Shown piece by piece: positions 1 to 8,662 of a stretch of DNA of 64,000 bases (its first letter is position 1; each line of letters begins with the position of its first letter). Below the pieces are notes generated by a model. That model made no database searches, had not been told where the DNA came from, and saw only the letters and a list, made by a program, of their open reading frames with translations. The stretch covers positions 124,001 through 188,000 of the forward strand of contig CAWEUM010000003.1 of assembly GCA_963812255.1 (NCBI GenBank), given 5' to 3'. Source of the DNA: DATJGR01 sp963812255. Its GTDB lineage: Bacteria > Pseudomonadota > Gammaproteobacteria > Pseudomonadales > Azotimanducaceae. The translations under genes and the position numbers were made by a program.

Positions 1-471
1 CAACTGACCGGCATGATCAATCCTGTGAACCACTCTCTCAGCGCTGCCGGCGCAGCACGGTACAAAGTCGAACCGTACGTCATTGCCGCTGACGTCTACG
101 CGCTGGCGCCGCACACCGGACGCGGCGGCTGGACCTGGTACACCGGATCGGCAGGCTGGATGTATCGCCTCATCGTGGAGTCGCTGCTCGGACTCCGGCT
201 CGAAGGGGATCGGCTGGGATTCGTGCCCCGCATGCCGCCCGAATGGAATGAATACAAATTGCGCTACCGGTATCGCGAGACCTACTACGACATCGCGGTG
301 CAACGCGTCGATGCGCGGGGCGGCTCCGAACCGGGTCACGTCGGACTCATCGTCGATGGCGTGGTACAAGCGGTCCAATTCGTATCGCTCCTCGACGATC
401 GACAGCAGCACTCCGTAGAGGTCCACATCGACACGAGTGGCAACCTCGAGTTCGGAACTGCCGCCAGCTGA
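1..471 (+). CDS. Cyclic beta-1,2-glucan synthase (NdvB/ChvB-type), C-terminal fragment
   Basis: This is the 3' end of a gene that begins before the window; the frame is open from base 1, so the ATG at 13 is internal. The visible ~156 residues carry the family's C-terminal GH94-like phosphorylase features: NPVNHS, RYKVEPYVIAADVY and GGWTWYTGSAGWMYR. In the full enzyme (usually about 2,800 residues, inner membrane) a glycosyltransferase domain polymerises glucose from UDP-glucose and the GH94 region controls chain length, producing osmoregulated periplasmic glucan. A GH144-type beta-1,2-glucanase candidate lies 6.6 kb downstream, which fits the same polymer. The family call is secure; full length and activity cannot be seen. 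Confidence 0.85.
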   Translation, partial: QLTGMINPVNHSLSAAGAARYKVEPYVIAADVYALAPHTGRGGWTWYTGSAGWMYRLIVESLLGLRLEGDRLGFVPRMPPEWNEYKLRYRYRETYYDIAVQRVDARGGSEPGHVGLIVDGVVQAVQFVSLLDDRQQHSVEVHIDTSGNLEFGTAAS

Positions 472-928
472 AGCGCCGGCGAAATCCCGCAGACCGATTC
501 GAGCGAGGTTCAACCGGATGCGCTCGCTTATCGGCGTTATTCCTGGTGCGAATGATCGGATTTCAGCAGTTGCGCATCGCACTTGGCATCGAGCCTTTTC
601 AACGTCTTCGCGGGACGAGCCGGCTGTTGTTCCGCGTTACGATCGCTCGGCCATCCAACGCGTGTTTGTAGATGCGTGCTTCCTGCTCATGATCGAGTCG
701 CGCTGCGGAGTCGTGTGGAGGCGCGTCCTTCACTGCCTCGGGTCTCTATGCGGTAGTGCATGACGGCGTTGCCGCTACGCAGATGAGGATCGTCATCTTG
801 GTGCCGCGTCGCATTCGGCGGCGAGACGTAGTCTGTCATCAACGGGATCGGGTAGGCGCCTCCGCCCCCATAGCCCGCCGCCGACCCATTAGTAGCGATA
901 GCCGTAGTAGCCCAGATTTGAAACGAAA
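472..928. other. Intergenic stretch, no gene recognised
   Basis: About 450 bases between the glucan synthase stop and the terminator of the SYLF gene. Short open frames exist on both strands (for example about 437-763 plus and 687-953 minus) but none shows a recognisable domain, a good ribosome binding site or low-complexity structure that would support it. Confidence 0.5.
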
Positions 929-949
929 CGGCGCTCACGATGAGCGCCG
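929..949 (-). terminator. Hairpin terminator of the SYLF-domain gene
   Basis: A perfect 9-bp stem (929-937 paired with 941-949) closed by a three-base loop lies 16 bases beyond the stop codon of the minus-strand SYLF gene. In the direction of transcription it is followed by a T-rich run (TTTCGTTT), as expected for intrinsic termination. Confidence 0.7.
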
Positions 950-964
950 GCATTCCGTCCTGAT

Positions 965-1513
965 CTAGTCCTTGATCTTCGAGATCTTGGAGCCTTCCAG
1001 CGACAAGTCACCCATCAGGCCTTTCTCGGCAAAGACGAATGCCAGGATCGGCTTCTGCTGGGTCTTGCTGTCGTACTCGCCGCGCGCGGCCATCGAGACG
1101 ACGGTGATACCTGCATCGGCGCCGATTGACCAGCCATCGCTCTTGGTGAACTTGCTGAGCGATTCCGGAGTCATGAACATGATGATCTCACTGTGCTTGG
1201 CGAGCCCGAGCGTGAGACCGACCGAAGCAGAACTGATGCTGTAATAACCCACGGTCTTGCCGTCGATCTGTAGCACGCCCTCACCGAACTCGCCGGCCAC
1301 GCCGATACCCGCTTTCGTGACCTTCGGGAATACCAGCATGCCCGCAGCCTTTCCTTCGAGACTCTCGTTGGCGGGCGTTAGCGCGTTGAATTCAGTCAGC
1401 GTCGCAGCGACCCGTTGGTCGATCTCGGCCTTGGTGGCGGCAACAGATGTCGCCGCTGCGCCGAGGCAAAGCATCGTTAGAGTTGTCATGGCAAGTAAGT
1501 TGTTCATCTTCAT
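965..1513 (-). CDS. Lipid-binding SYLF/Ysc84-domain secreted protein
   Basis: A 182-residue protein with a Sec signal peptide (MKMNNLLAM...AAATSVAA, cleavage near residue 26) followed by one SYLF domain (about 40-182). The SYLF signature is visible as GMLVFPKVTKAGIGVAGEFGE, GYYSISSASVGLTLG and later DAGITVV. The family binds lipids or phosphoinositides in eukaryotes (Ysc84); bacterial members are exported proteins of unsettled function. The start at 1513 is preferred to an upstream in-frame start at 1594 because AGGAAG lies six bases before it and the signal peptide starts there. It stands alone and ends in a hairpin terminator. Confidence 0.85.
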   Translation of the reverse strand: MKMNNLLAMTTLTMLCLGAAATSVAATKAEIDQRVAATLTEFNALTPANESLEGKAAGMLVFPKVTKAGIGVAGEFGEGVLQIDGKTVGYYSISSASVGLTLGLAKHSEIIMFMTPESLSKFTKSDGWSIGADAGITVVSMAARGEYDSKTQQKPILAFVFAEKGLMGDLSLEGSKISKIKD

Positions 1514-1774
1514 GGTGGCTTCCTGTGGACAGATTCGAGTGAAACGCTGCACAGGTTCGCTTGCGGAGACACCTTTCTCTGTTCGAGACCGCACAGACCG
1601 AGACCGTCTGGCGTCGCACCGACTGTCGACGACTCAGGCGTGGATCGCGAACAGGCTCGGCTAGCGCCGCGAAGTGTCACGGAAGCCGCCGGCAATTTGC
1701 AGCACGCTGGGTTGATTCACTACCACAGGGATAGATGCCACCGACGCGGCAACCCACGCGGTTGCCTCGACGGG

Positions 1775-2932
1775 TTATGCCACGGACCTTTGCGCGCGCA
1801 ACGCACCCGACGTGTGGCGCGCGATGATCGATTCCTCGTCGGTCGGAATGTTCCACAGCGCGACACGACCGCGCCCGCTGTCAAACCGCGTGGCGGCCGC
1901 TGCGTTGCGCGCACCGTCACAGTCGACGCCGAGCCACGCGAGCGCGTCGCACACGCGCTGGCGGATGATCGGCTGATGGGCGCCGATGCCGCCGGTGAAC
2001 ACCAAGCCGTCTACGCCGCCGAGCGCGGCAACCATCGCACCGGTCTCGACGACGATGCGGTGAACGAACAGATCCACCGCGAACTTCGAGTCCAGCGCGT
2101 CGCTTTGGAGTAGCACGCGAAGATCGCCGCTCACACCAGAGACACCACGCAGCCCTGACTCGAGATTCAGCAATCGGTCGACATCGGCGGCCGTCAAACC
2201 GTGTTCGCGCACCAGGTAGGTCACCACTGACGGATCCAGTGCGCCACTACGCGTCGCCATCATCAGACCGTCGGTCGGCGTGAAGCTCATCGTCGTTGCG
2301 ACACTGCTACCGGCTTGCATCGCACATAGACTGGCCCCGCTCCCGAGATGTGCGACGACGACGCGCGTCATCGGCACCGAATTCGCCGCGCACAGCTCGC
2401 GCAGCCTGAGCGCCACGTATTCGTATGACAGCCCATGGAAACCGTAACGACGCACCCCGCGATCGAACCAAATCCGCGGCAGCGCGAAGCGCTGGGCAAC
2501 CTCGGGCATCGTCGAGTGAAATGCCGTGTCGAACGATGCGAATTGCGGCACGTCCGGTCGCCCCGCCTGCACCGCCTCGATGACCGCGAGCCCCTGTGCC
2601 TGATGCAGCGGCGCGAGCGTGAGCAACGCCTCGAGGCGAGATACAACACCGGAATCGACAGCAATCGTTTCGGTGTAGTCCGTACCGCCATGCACGATGC
2701 GATGTCCGACGGCGGCAATCGCGCAACCTCGAACTTCGCGATCGACCGTCGCCAGCGCCATCCGCACTGCATCGGCGTGGCTTCCCGGCGCCATGTCGAT
2801 TTGGCTCCGGAGCAGGCATTCGCCGTTCTCACCAGTCGCCGGGAAGCGATACACGGCGAACTTGAGTGTAGCCGACCCGGCGTTGAAGGCGAGGATGGTG
2901 TCGACCGTCGTCAAGCTCGTCGTCGCAGACAT
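1775..2932 (-). CDS. ackA: Acetate kinase
   Basis: A 385-residue ASKHA-fold kinase that interconverts acetyl phosphate plus ADP and acetate plus ATP in the cytoplasm. Family motifs are present in order: FNAGSATLKFAVY near the start (16-28), HRIVHGG (77-83), FDTAFHS (134-140), RRYGFHG (161-167), HLGSGAS (195-201), RSGALDP (228-234) and FTGGIGAH. Length is close to the usual ~400. It is the last gene of the phosphoketolase - aldolase - acetate kinase run, so it probably harvests ATP from the acetyl phosphate made by phosphoketolase. A 48-codon frame overlaps its start by 22 bases. No phosphotransacetylase is present in the window. Confidence 0.93.
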   Translation of the reverse strand: MSATTSLTTVDTILAFNAGSATLKFAVYRFPATGENGECLLRSQIDMAPGSHADAVRMALATVDREVRGCAIAAVGHRIVHGGTDYTETIAVDSGVVSRLEALLTLAPLHQAQGLAVIEAVQAGRPDVPQFASFDTAFHSTMPEVAQRFALPRIWFDRGVRRYGFHGLSYEYVALRLRELCAANSVPMTRVVVAHLGSGASLCAMQAGSSVATTMSFTPTDGLMMATRSGALDPSVVTYLVREHGLTAADVDRLLNLESGLRGVSGVSGDLRVLLQSDALDSKFAVDLFVHRIVVETGAMVAALGGVDGLVFTGGIGAHQPIIRQRVCDALAWLGVDCDGARNAAAATRFDSGRGRVALWNIPTDEESIIARHTSGALRAQRSVA

Positions 2933-3057
2933 ATTCGGCCGCCTGCTTTCGAAGATTCCCGACTTCGCACGTTCACCTCTTCCTCAACAAGGAACCGATT
3001 CACTTTCTTCCCCTCCAACAGTATCCGCACCAGCATCTCTCCGTCGGCGAGTTTCAC
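2911..3057 (-). CDS. Possible small ORF between aldolase and acetate kinase
   Basis: A 48-codon GTG-start frame occupies most of the 197-base gap between the aldolase and acetate kinase genes. Its stop codon overlaps the acetate kinase start by 22 bases. The product (VKLADGEMLVRILLEGKKV... rich in Glu, Lys and Arg) looks more protein-like than random, and the open frame extends upstream of the GTG as TIRKLLEHRQ. No Shine-Dalgarno sequence or known family is seen. It may be a leader peptide, a relic, or chance. Confidence 0.22.
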   Translation of the reverse strand: MKLADGEMLVRILLEGKKVNRFLVEEEVNVRSRESSKAGGRICLRRRA

Positions 3058-3129
3058 CTGGCGGTGTTCGAGTAGTTTGCGAATCGTTGCTAATGGTGCG
3101 GTACAGGCGCGTGGCCAGGCGCCTCTCCG

Positions 3130-4158
3130 TCATGCCGATGTCGTTTCCATTTCGACGTTGTACTCGCCAAGACGCGCTTCCCTATTGCATCTGACTCGAT
3201 GGGACAACGCCTGCTGCGCTGCCACTGCGTTGTCCGCGTTGCCGCGCCAGATTTCCAAAGCTGGTTGCTGGATCGCGCGGGCAAACGAAAACGTTAGCGC
3301 CCATGGGGTTCTCGACTTGAATCGAACATTCATGGCATTCAAACGAGCCGACGCCAGCTCGGCGGATTGACCGCCCGACAGGAACGCAATGCCGGGGACG
3401 GCCGCGGGAACGGCTCGCAAGAGACACTCGACCGTGGCGTCCGCAATCCCGTCAACCGACACCTGCTTTGGGCACACCAGTCCCGGAAGCACCATGTTGG
3501 GCTTCAGGATCATGCCCTCCAGCACGACGCCTTGTCTGTAAAGTTGATTGAAAACTGCCTGCAGGACCTCCCGGGTAACCTCGCCGCAACGCGCCAAAGT
3601 ATGTGCGCCGTCCATCAGCACTTCCGGCTCCACGATGGGCACCATTCCCGCTTCCTGGCACAACGCGGCATAGCGCGCCAGTGCGTGTGCGTTCGCCTCG
3701 ATGCACCCCCGAGTGGGAATGTCGTCTCCCACGGCAATCACTGCGCGCCACTTCGCGAAGCGCGCGCCCATCTGAAAGTAAGCGGACAGGCGTTCGCGCA
3801 AGCCGTCCAGGCCTTCGGATATCCTTTCTCCGGGATGCCCCGCCATGGCCTTCGCACCGGCATCGACTTTGATGCCCGCGACGATTCCTGCGCCGGTAAC
3901 AGCTCTCACAAATGGGGTGCCATCCTTCTTCTGTTGGCGGATCGTCTCGTCGTACAGGATCACGCCGCTGATGCTCTCCGCGAGCCGAGGCGTCGTCACA
4001 ATCAATTCCCGCCAAGCGCGCCGGGTCTCCTCGGTCTGGGGTATCCCCAACGCGGCAAATCGCGCGTTGCACGTCGGATTGCTCTCATCAATCGCGATGA
4101 GCCCTTTACCGTCAGCGATCAATGCTCGGGCAATGTCGACAATCGCTCGTGCACTCAT
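3130..4158 (-). CDS. Fructose-bisphosphate aldolase, class I
   Basis: A 342-residue cytoplasmic aldolase splitting fructose-1,6-bisphosphate into glyceraldehyde-3-P and dihydroxyacetone-P by a Schiff-base mechanism. Eukaryotic-type class I motifs are visible: GKGLIAIDES (18-26), ILYDETIRQ (67-75), IVEPEVLMDG (175-184), and LKPNMVLPG with the Schiff-base lysine near K219, then FLSGGQSAE. The start at 4158 gives the usual N-terminus and makes an ATGA overlap with the phosphoketolase stop, implying translational coupling. An upstream extension to 4446 only shadows phosphoketolase. The gene regenerates triose phosphates around the phosphoketolase shunt. The last ~20 residues look less conserved. 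Confidence 0.92.
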   Translation of the reverse strand: MSARAIVDIARALIADGKGLIAIDESNPTCNARFAALGIPQTEETRRAWRELIVTTPRLAESISGVILYDETIRQQKKDGTPFVRAVTGAGIVAGIKVDAGAKAMAGHPGERISEGLDGLRERLSAYFQMGARFAKWRAVIAVGDDIPTRGCIEANAHALARYAALCQEAGMVPIVEPEVLMDGAHTLARCGEVTREVLQAVFNQLYRQGVVLEGMILKPNMVLPGLVCPKQVSVDGIADATVECLLRAVPAAVPGIAFLSGGQSAELASARLNAMNVRFKSRTPWALTFSFARAIQQPALEIWRGNADNAVAAQQALSHRVRCNREARLGEYNVEMETTSA

Positions 4159-6527
4159 CCGGTTTTGCTCCAGGTCCAATTGCGGATTTCCGGCAAGTCC
4201 TGGCCGTGCTTGTCGATGTACTGCTTGTGCTCGATCAGCTTGTCCTTGAGTTGCTGCTTCAGATAGATGCCCTCGTCGCCCGTCTGCGGCAGACGATCGA
4301 CGACGTCCATCACGAGGTGGAATCGGTCCAGATCGTTCAGCACCGTCATGTCGAACGGCGTGGTGATGGTGCCTTCCTCCTTGTAACCACGGACGTGGAT
4401 GTTGTCGTGGTTGGTACGACGATAGGTCAGCCGATGGATCAACCAAGGATATGCGTGGAAGGCGAAGATCACGGGTTTGTCCTTCGTGAACAATTCGTCG
4501 AAATCCATGTCACTCAAACCGTGCGGATGTTCGCTCGGCGGCTGCAGTTTCATCAGGTCGACGACATTGACCACGCGGACTTTCAGCTCGGGCAGACGCT
4601 CACGCAGGATGGAGACGGCCGCGAGCGTTTCGAGCGTAGGCACGTCGCCACAACACGCCATGACGACGTCGGGCGCAACGGCCTGGTCATTGCTGGCCCA
4701 TTGCCAGATGCCGATGCCCTGGGTGCAGTGTTTGACAGCGGCTTCCATCGTCAGCCACTGCGGCGCCGGATGTTTGCCCGCGATCACGACGTTGACGTAG
4801 TGCCGGCTGCGCAGGCAGTGATCCATCACGGACAACAGGCAGTTCGCATCCGGAGGGAAGTAGACGCGCACGACATCGGCCTTCTTGTTCACGACGTGGT
4901 CGATGAAGCCGGGATCCTGGTGAGTGAAGCCGTTGTGATCCTGGCGCCACACATGCGACGCCAATAGATAGTTCAACGAGGCAATCTTCCGCCGCCACGG
5001 CAGATGCAGCGTGACCTTCAGCCACTTCGCGTGCTGGTTGAACATCGAATCGATGATGTGGATGAACGCTTCGTAGCAGTTGAAGAGTCCATGCCGTCCG
5101 GTGAGCAGGTAGCCTTCGAGCCAGCCTTCGCATTGGTGCTCGCTGAGCATCGAATCCAGCACGCGTCCTGCGGGCGCGAGAAATTCGTCGTTTTGTTCGG
5201 TCGCTGCGTCCCATTGACGGTGGGTCGCTTCGAACAGCGACTCGAGACCGTTCGAGAGCGTCTCGTCCGGTCCAAAGACACGGAAATTGCGTTGTTCATC
5301 GTTGAACTTCACGACGTCACGCAGAAATCGTCCGAGCACATGCGTGTCGCCGATGCCGCGCTGGCCCGGCACTGACACGATCTCCCCGTATTCGCGGTAA
5401 TCCGGCATCCGCAGGTCGCGCAGCAGCATGCCGCCGTTAGCGTGAGGGTTCGCGCCCATGCGCCGGTCACCTTCCGGCGCCAATTCGGCCAACTCCGCCT
5501 TGAGTCGACCCTGCTCGTCGAAGAGTTCTCGCGGGCGATAGCTCTCGAGCCACTCTTGCAGCAGCAGGAGGTGTTCCGGATGTGTAGCCGGATCAGACAG
5601 CGGAACCTGGTGCGCGCGAAACGTACCTTCGATCTGCAGGCCGTCGACGACCTTTGGTCCCGTCCAACCCTTCGGCGACTTCAACACGATCATCGGCCAC
5701 CGGGGACGTGCGAGATTGCGGTCGGCGCGCGCATCGCGCTGGATTCGCTTGATCTCCTCCACAACCGCATCGAGCGTCGCGGCCATGGCCTCGTGCATCA
5801 ACTCCGGTTCGTGACCTTCGACAAAGTAGGGGTTCCAGCCATAGCCGCGCAGCAATTGCTCCAGCTCCTCGCGGCCGATGCGCGCAAGTATGGTCGGGTT
5901 GGCAATCTTGTAGCCGTTCAGATGCAGGATCGGCAGTACGGCACCATCGTTAACCGGATTGAGAAACTTGTTGGAGTGCCACGCCGTTGCCAGCGGGCCT
6001 GTCTCGGCCTCGCCGTCGCCGACCACGCAGGCCACGATCAAGTCGGGATTGTCGAACACCGCTCCAAACGAATGGCTGAGCGAATAACCCAGCTCGCCGC
6101 CTTCGTGAATCGAGCCCGGACACTCCGGTGATGCGTGGCTCGGGATTCCGCCCGGAAACGAAAATTGAAGAAACAATTTCTGAAGCCCGGCCTCATCGCG
6201 GCTGATGTTCGGATAGATCTCGCTGTACGTGCCTTCGAGATAGGTGTTGCCTACAACCGCGGGGCCGCCGTGACCGGGACCGGCAACGTAAATCATGTCG
6301 AGGTCGTGTTTCTTGATCACCCGGTTCAAGTGCGCGTAGATGAAGTTCTGACCCGGGGTCGTGCCCCAGTGTCCGAGCAGCATGTGTTTGATGTCCGCGA
6401 GCGCGAGCGGCCGCTTCAGCAACGGGTTGTCGCGGAGATAGATCTGGCCCACCGAAAGGTAATTGGCGGCACGCCAGTAGGCATCGATCTGGCGCAAATC
6501 TTCCGCCGAAAGCGTTTTCGTGTTCAT
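4155..6527 (-). CDS. xfp: Xylulose-5-phosphate/fructose-6-phosphate phosphoketolase
   Basis: A 790-residue ThDP enzyme that cleaves xylulose-5-P (and often fructose-6-P) with phosphate to acetyl phosphate plus glyceraldehyde-3-P (or erythrose-4-P). Motifs: HWGTTPG (53-59), GPGHGGP (83-89), the ThDP site GDGEAETG (170-177) with NGYKIA (204-209), then the central and C-terminal transketolase-like domains. Length matches the family. The start at 6527 yields the standard N-terminus (MNTKTLSAEDLRQ). The frame stays open to 6770, but that extension is not phosphoketolase; part of it is a proton-ATPase relic. It heads the operon with aldolase and acetate kinase. Confidence 0.95.
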   Translation of the reverse strand: MNTKTLSAEDLRQIDAYWRAANYLSVGQIYLRDNPLLKRPLALADIKHMLLGHWGTTPGQNFIYAHLNRVIKKHDLDMIYVAGPGHGGPAVVGNTYLEGTYSEIYPNISRDEAGLQKLFLQFSFPGGIPSHASPECPGSIHEGGELGYSLSHSFGAVFDNPDLIVACVVGDGEAETGPLATAWHSNKFLNPVNDGAVLPILHLNGYKIANPTILARIGREELEQLLRGYGWNPYFVEGHEPELMHEAMAATLDAVVEEIKRIQRDARADRNLARPRWPMIVLKSPKGWTGPKVVDGLQIEGTFRAHQVPLSDPATHPEHLLLLQEWLESYRPRELFDEQGRLKAELAELAPEGDRRMGANPHANGGMLLRDLRMPDYREYGEIVSVPGQRGIGDTHVLGRFLRDVVKFNDEQRNFRVFGPDETLSNGLESLFEATHRQWDAATEQNDEFLAPAGRVLDSMLSEHQCEGWLEGYLLTGRHGLFNCYEAFIHIIDSMFNQHAKWLKVTLHLPWRRKIASLNYLLASHVWRQDHNGFTHQDPGFIDHVVNKKADVVRVYFPPDANCLLSVMDHCLRSRHYVNVVIAGKHPAPQWLTMEAAVKHCTQGIGIWQWASNDQAVAPDVVMACCGDVPTLETLAAVSILRERLPELKVRVVNVVDLMKLQPPSEHPHGLSDMDFDELFTKDKPVIFAFHAYPWLIHRLTYRRTNHDNIHVRGYKEEGTITTPFDMTVLNDLDRFHLVMDVVDRLPQTGDEGIYLKQQLKDKLIEHKQYIDKHGQDLPEIRNWTWSKTG

Positions 6528-6558
6528 GGCTCGCTTGCCACTATGCGCCGACCCGTGC

Positions 6559-6625
6559 CCTGGAAACACTTGGGCGAAACCGTCGGCGCTTTCGATGGCC
6601 CGCTCGAGCTGCGTGGTCTCAATGA
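6559..6625 (-). pseudogene. Relic of a P3A-type proton ATPase
   Basis: Bases 6561-6620 align without gaps to 11959-12018, inside the proton-ATPase gene of this window, with 45 of 60 bases identical by my hand alignment. Translated on the minus strand it reads ETTQ....IE.ADGFAQVFP, matching residues about 539-558 of the ATPase (the stretch before the TGDGVNDAP hinge motif). Similarity stops abruptly on both sides. It lies 32 bases upstream of the phosphoketolase start and happens to be in the same reading frame. Best explained as a remnant of a second, related ATPase gene. Confidence 0.65.
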
Positions 6626-7080
6626 TGCTTTCGTGCACATGATCATCCCCACCGATGACCCAGTTCGACGTCGGTTGCGCGAATGGGGCAATCACGTAGA
6701 TCGTGCTCGGTGTGTAACATGTGTCCGCCTCCTGAGCGCGTCGGCCTTCGAACGCTAATTGGTTGTTCAATCATCCTTGCGTGCGCCCCACGCACTGACC
6801 GCGGGGCCATCGGTCGCTATTCTGACCACACCAGAGCAGATCAGTATGTGCGGAATCGAACGCTACATAGCGGTGTCCGACGATTGGGTCGGTAGAGGAA
6901 GACCAACCGGCAAATGTGGAAAGAGTGATACGTCCTCGCGATCTGCCGCCGCTTTCCGATTGAAAATCACACCAGCCGCGACTCGGTGAGACCGTTAGTA
7001 GTGTGCTATACGTACCTACCGAATCGCATAGTGCCCACAACGAGGCTGGCCAATCTTGCCGCGGAAACCGAGAAAATTCC
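6626..7080. other. Divergent promoter region between xfp and the GH144 gene
   Basis: About 450 bases with no convincing gene. It must contain the promoters for the minus-strand phosphoketolase operon and the plus-strand glucanase candidate. I see no strong -35/-10 pair or inverted repeat that I would mark. Confidence 0.4.
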
Positions 7081-8385
7081 ATGACTACTGACCCTCCCTC
7101 GATCGACGCCGAACTGGAATCGCTTCAACGCGATACCTTCGGCTACTTTCTGCGTTGGACCAATCCTGAAAACGGGCTGGTGCTCGACAAGACCGCACCG
7201 AACTGGCCGGCGAGCATTGCCGCCACCGGCCTCGGGTTGGCGGCATATCCGGTCGCCGTCGAGCGCGGCTTCATCACGCGCGCTGCAGCGATCGAGACAA
7301 TCCTGACCACGCTCCGATTCTTCTGGAACAGCCCACAAGGCCCTGAGCCGGACGCGACCGGACATCGCGGCTTTTATTATCACTTTCTCGACATGCAGAC
7401 GGGGCGGCGCGCGTGGCGATGTGAACTGTCAACTGTCGACACCGCCATTCTGGTAGCCGGTGCATTGGTCGCGCGGGCGTACTTCGATGCGGATACGAAT
7501 GACGAACATGAAATACGGCGCCTTGCTGACGCACTCTATCGGCGCGTCGACTGGACATGGGCACAAAACGGCAGCGCCACAGTTACGCACGGATGGAAAC
7601 CCGAAGGTGGATTTCTCGAATATCGGTGGGAAGGCTATGACGAGGCGCTGATCCTGTATCTCCTCGGGCTCGGCTCGCCGACGCATCCGCTACCGCAGGA
7701 AAGCTACACCGCCTGGGCTTCGACCTACGATTGGAAAAGCAGCTACGGCTACGACTACCTGTACGCGGGGCCGTTGTTCACTCATCAGATCTCGCACATC
7801 TGGATTGATTTTCGCGGCATTCAAGACGCGTTCATGCGTAATGGGGGTATCGACTACTTCGAGAACACCCGGCGCGCAACTTACGTACAGCGGCAATACG
7901 CGATCGACAATCCACTCCAGTTCCCAGGGTATGGCAAAAACTGCTGGGGAATCACCGCGAGCGACGGTCCCGGCCCTGCAAGCATCAAAGTGAACGGCAT
8001 CCAGAGGCAGTTCTTCGATTACCTGGCGCGCGGAGCACCGTATGGACCGGACGACGGAACCATCGCGCCATGGGCCGTGGTGGCGTCGCTGCCGTTCGCA
8101 CCGGAGATCGTGCTACCGGCGATCGACTATCTGGTGCATGAGGTGGACCTGAAGCTCGGCAATGAATGCGGCTTCAAGGCGACGTTCAATCCGACCTACC
8201 CGGACAAGCGCAGCAATCCATACGGCTGGGTGTCGCCTTGGCACTTCGGCATCAACCAGGGGCCAATCGTTTTGATGATCGAGAATCATCGCACGGGCCT
8301 GTTGTGGCGACTCATGCGAGGCTCCTCCTACGTCGTCGAAGGCTTGCGGCGAGCGGGCTTCGGCGGCGGATGGCTGGCAACGTGA
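7081..8385 (+). CDS. Glycoamylase-like hydrolase, GH144-type (probable endo-beta-1,2-glucanase)
   Basis: A 434-residue protein of the PF10091/COG5368 glycoamylase-like family. Features include LQRDTFGYFLRWT (~16-28), the family-typical ...EYRWEGYDEALILYLLGLGSPTHPLP, YAGPLFTHQISHIWIDFRG, NCWGITASDGP, APYGPDDGTIAPWAVVASLPFAPEIV and a C-terminal NPYGWVSPWHFGINQGPIV. Characterised GH144 members cleave beta-1,2-glucan internally; the same domain occurs inside cyclic glucan synthases. No signal peptide is seen with this start, so the protein appears cytoplasmic, unlike typical secreted members. The start at 7081 begins the conserved domain; the frame is open upstream to 7003. Proximity to the glucan synthase supports a role in beta-1,2-glucan turnover. 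Confidence 0.8.
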   Translation: MTTDPPSIDAELESLQRDTFGYFLRWTNPENGLVLDKTAPNWPASIAATGLGLAAYPVAVERGFITRAAAIETILTTLRFFWNSPQGPEPDATGHRGFYYHFLDMQTGRRAWRCELSTVDTAILVAGALVARAYFDADTNDEHEIRRLADALYRRVDWTWAQNGSATVTHGWKPEGGFLEYRWEGYDEALILYLLGLGSPTHPLPQESYTAWASTYDWKSSYGYDYLYAGPLFTHQISHIWIDFRGIQDAFMRNGGIDYFENTRRATYVQRQYAIDNPLQFPGYGKNCWGITASDGPGPASIKVNGIQRQFFDYLARGAPYGPDDGTIAPWAVVASLPFAPEIVLPAIDYLVHEVDLKLGNECGFKATFNPTYPDKRSNPYGWVSPWHFGINQGPIVLMIENHRTGLLWRLMRGSSYVVEGLRRAGFGGGWLAT

Positions 8386-8572
8386 ACATCAGCCGGGTGC
8401 GTTGGGGTTAGTGGACCAGCACGTGTAGAGCTATGCGACCATCGACGACGCGTCTGACTTCACGCAACGCCGAGCAAGCGCGGGTGGCTATCAGCAGCGC
8501 TGGCCAGGTCAAGACGGCATCGAACGGTACAGCGCGGGCAGCCCCCCAACGAAACCGCCGGGCCGCGAGACA

Positions 8573-8662
8573 CTATTTGGCGGCGACCGCAGCACCCGAA
8601 GCTTCATGCAGATCGAGATGCAACGGCTCGAACGTTCCAAGAATCGCCTTGGCGCGCTCCAT
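8573..8662 (-). CDS. Possible 29-codon ORF overlapping the PPK2 stop
   Basis: A 29-residue frame (MERAKAILGTFEPLHLDLHE..., ending in AVAAK) starts with an ATG that overlaps the PPK2 stop as TAATG, the usual geometry of stop-start re-initiation. It is too short to classify and may be a relic of a longer neighbour or chance. The rest of 8386-8572 shows nothing recognisable. Confidence 0.2.
   Translation of the reverse strand: MERAKAILGTFEPLHLDLHEASGAAVAAK

Noticed and set aside
687..953. 88-codon minus-strand frame with a weakly hydrophobic start after the SYLF gene
   Set aside because: It begins inside the terminator hairpin of the SYLF gene, has no ribosome binding site and no family match.
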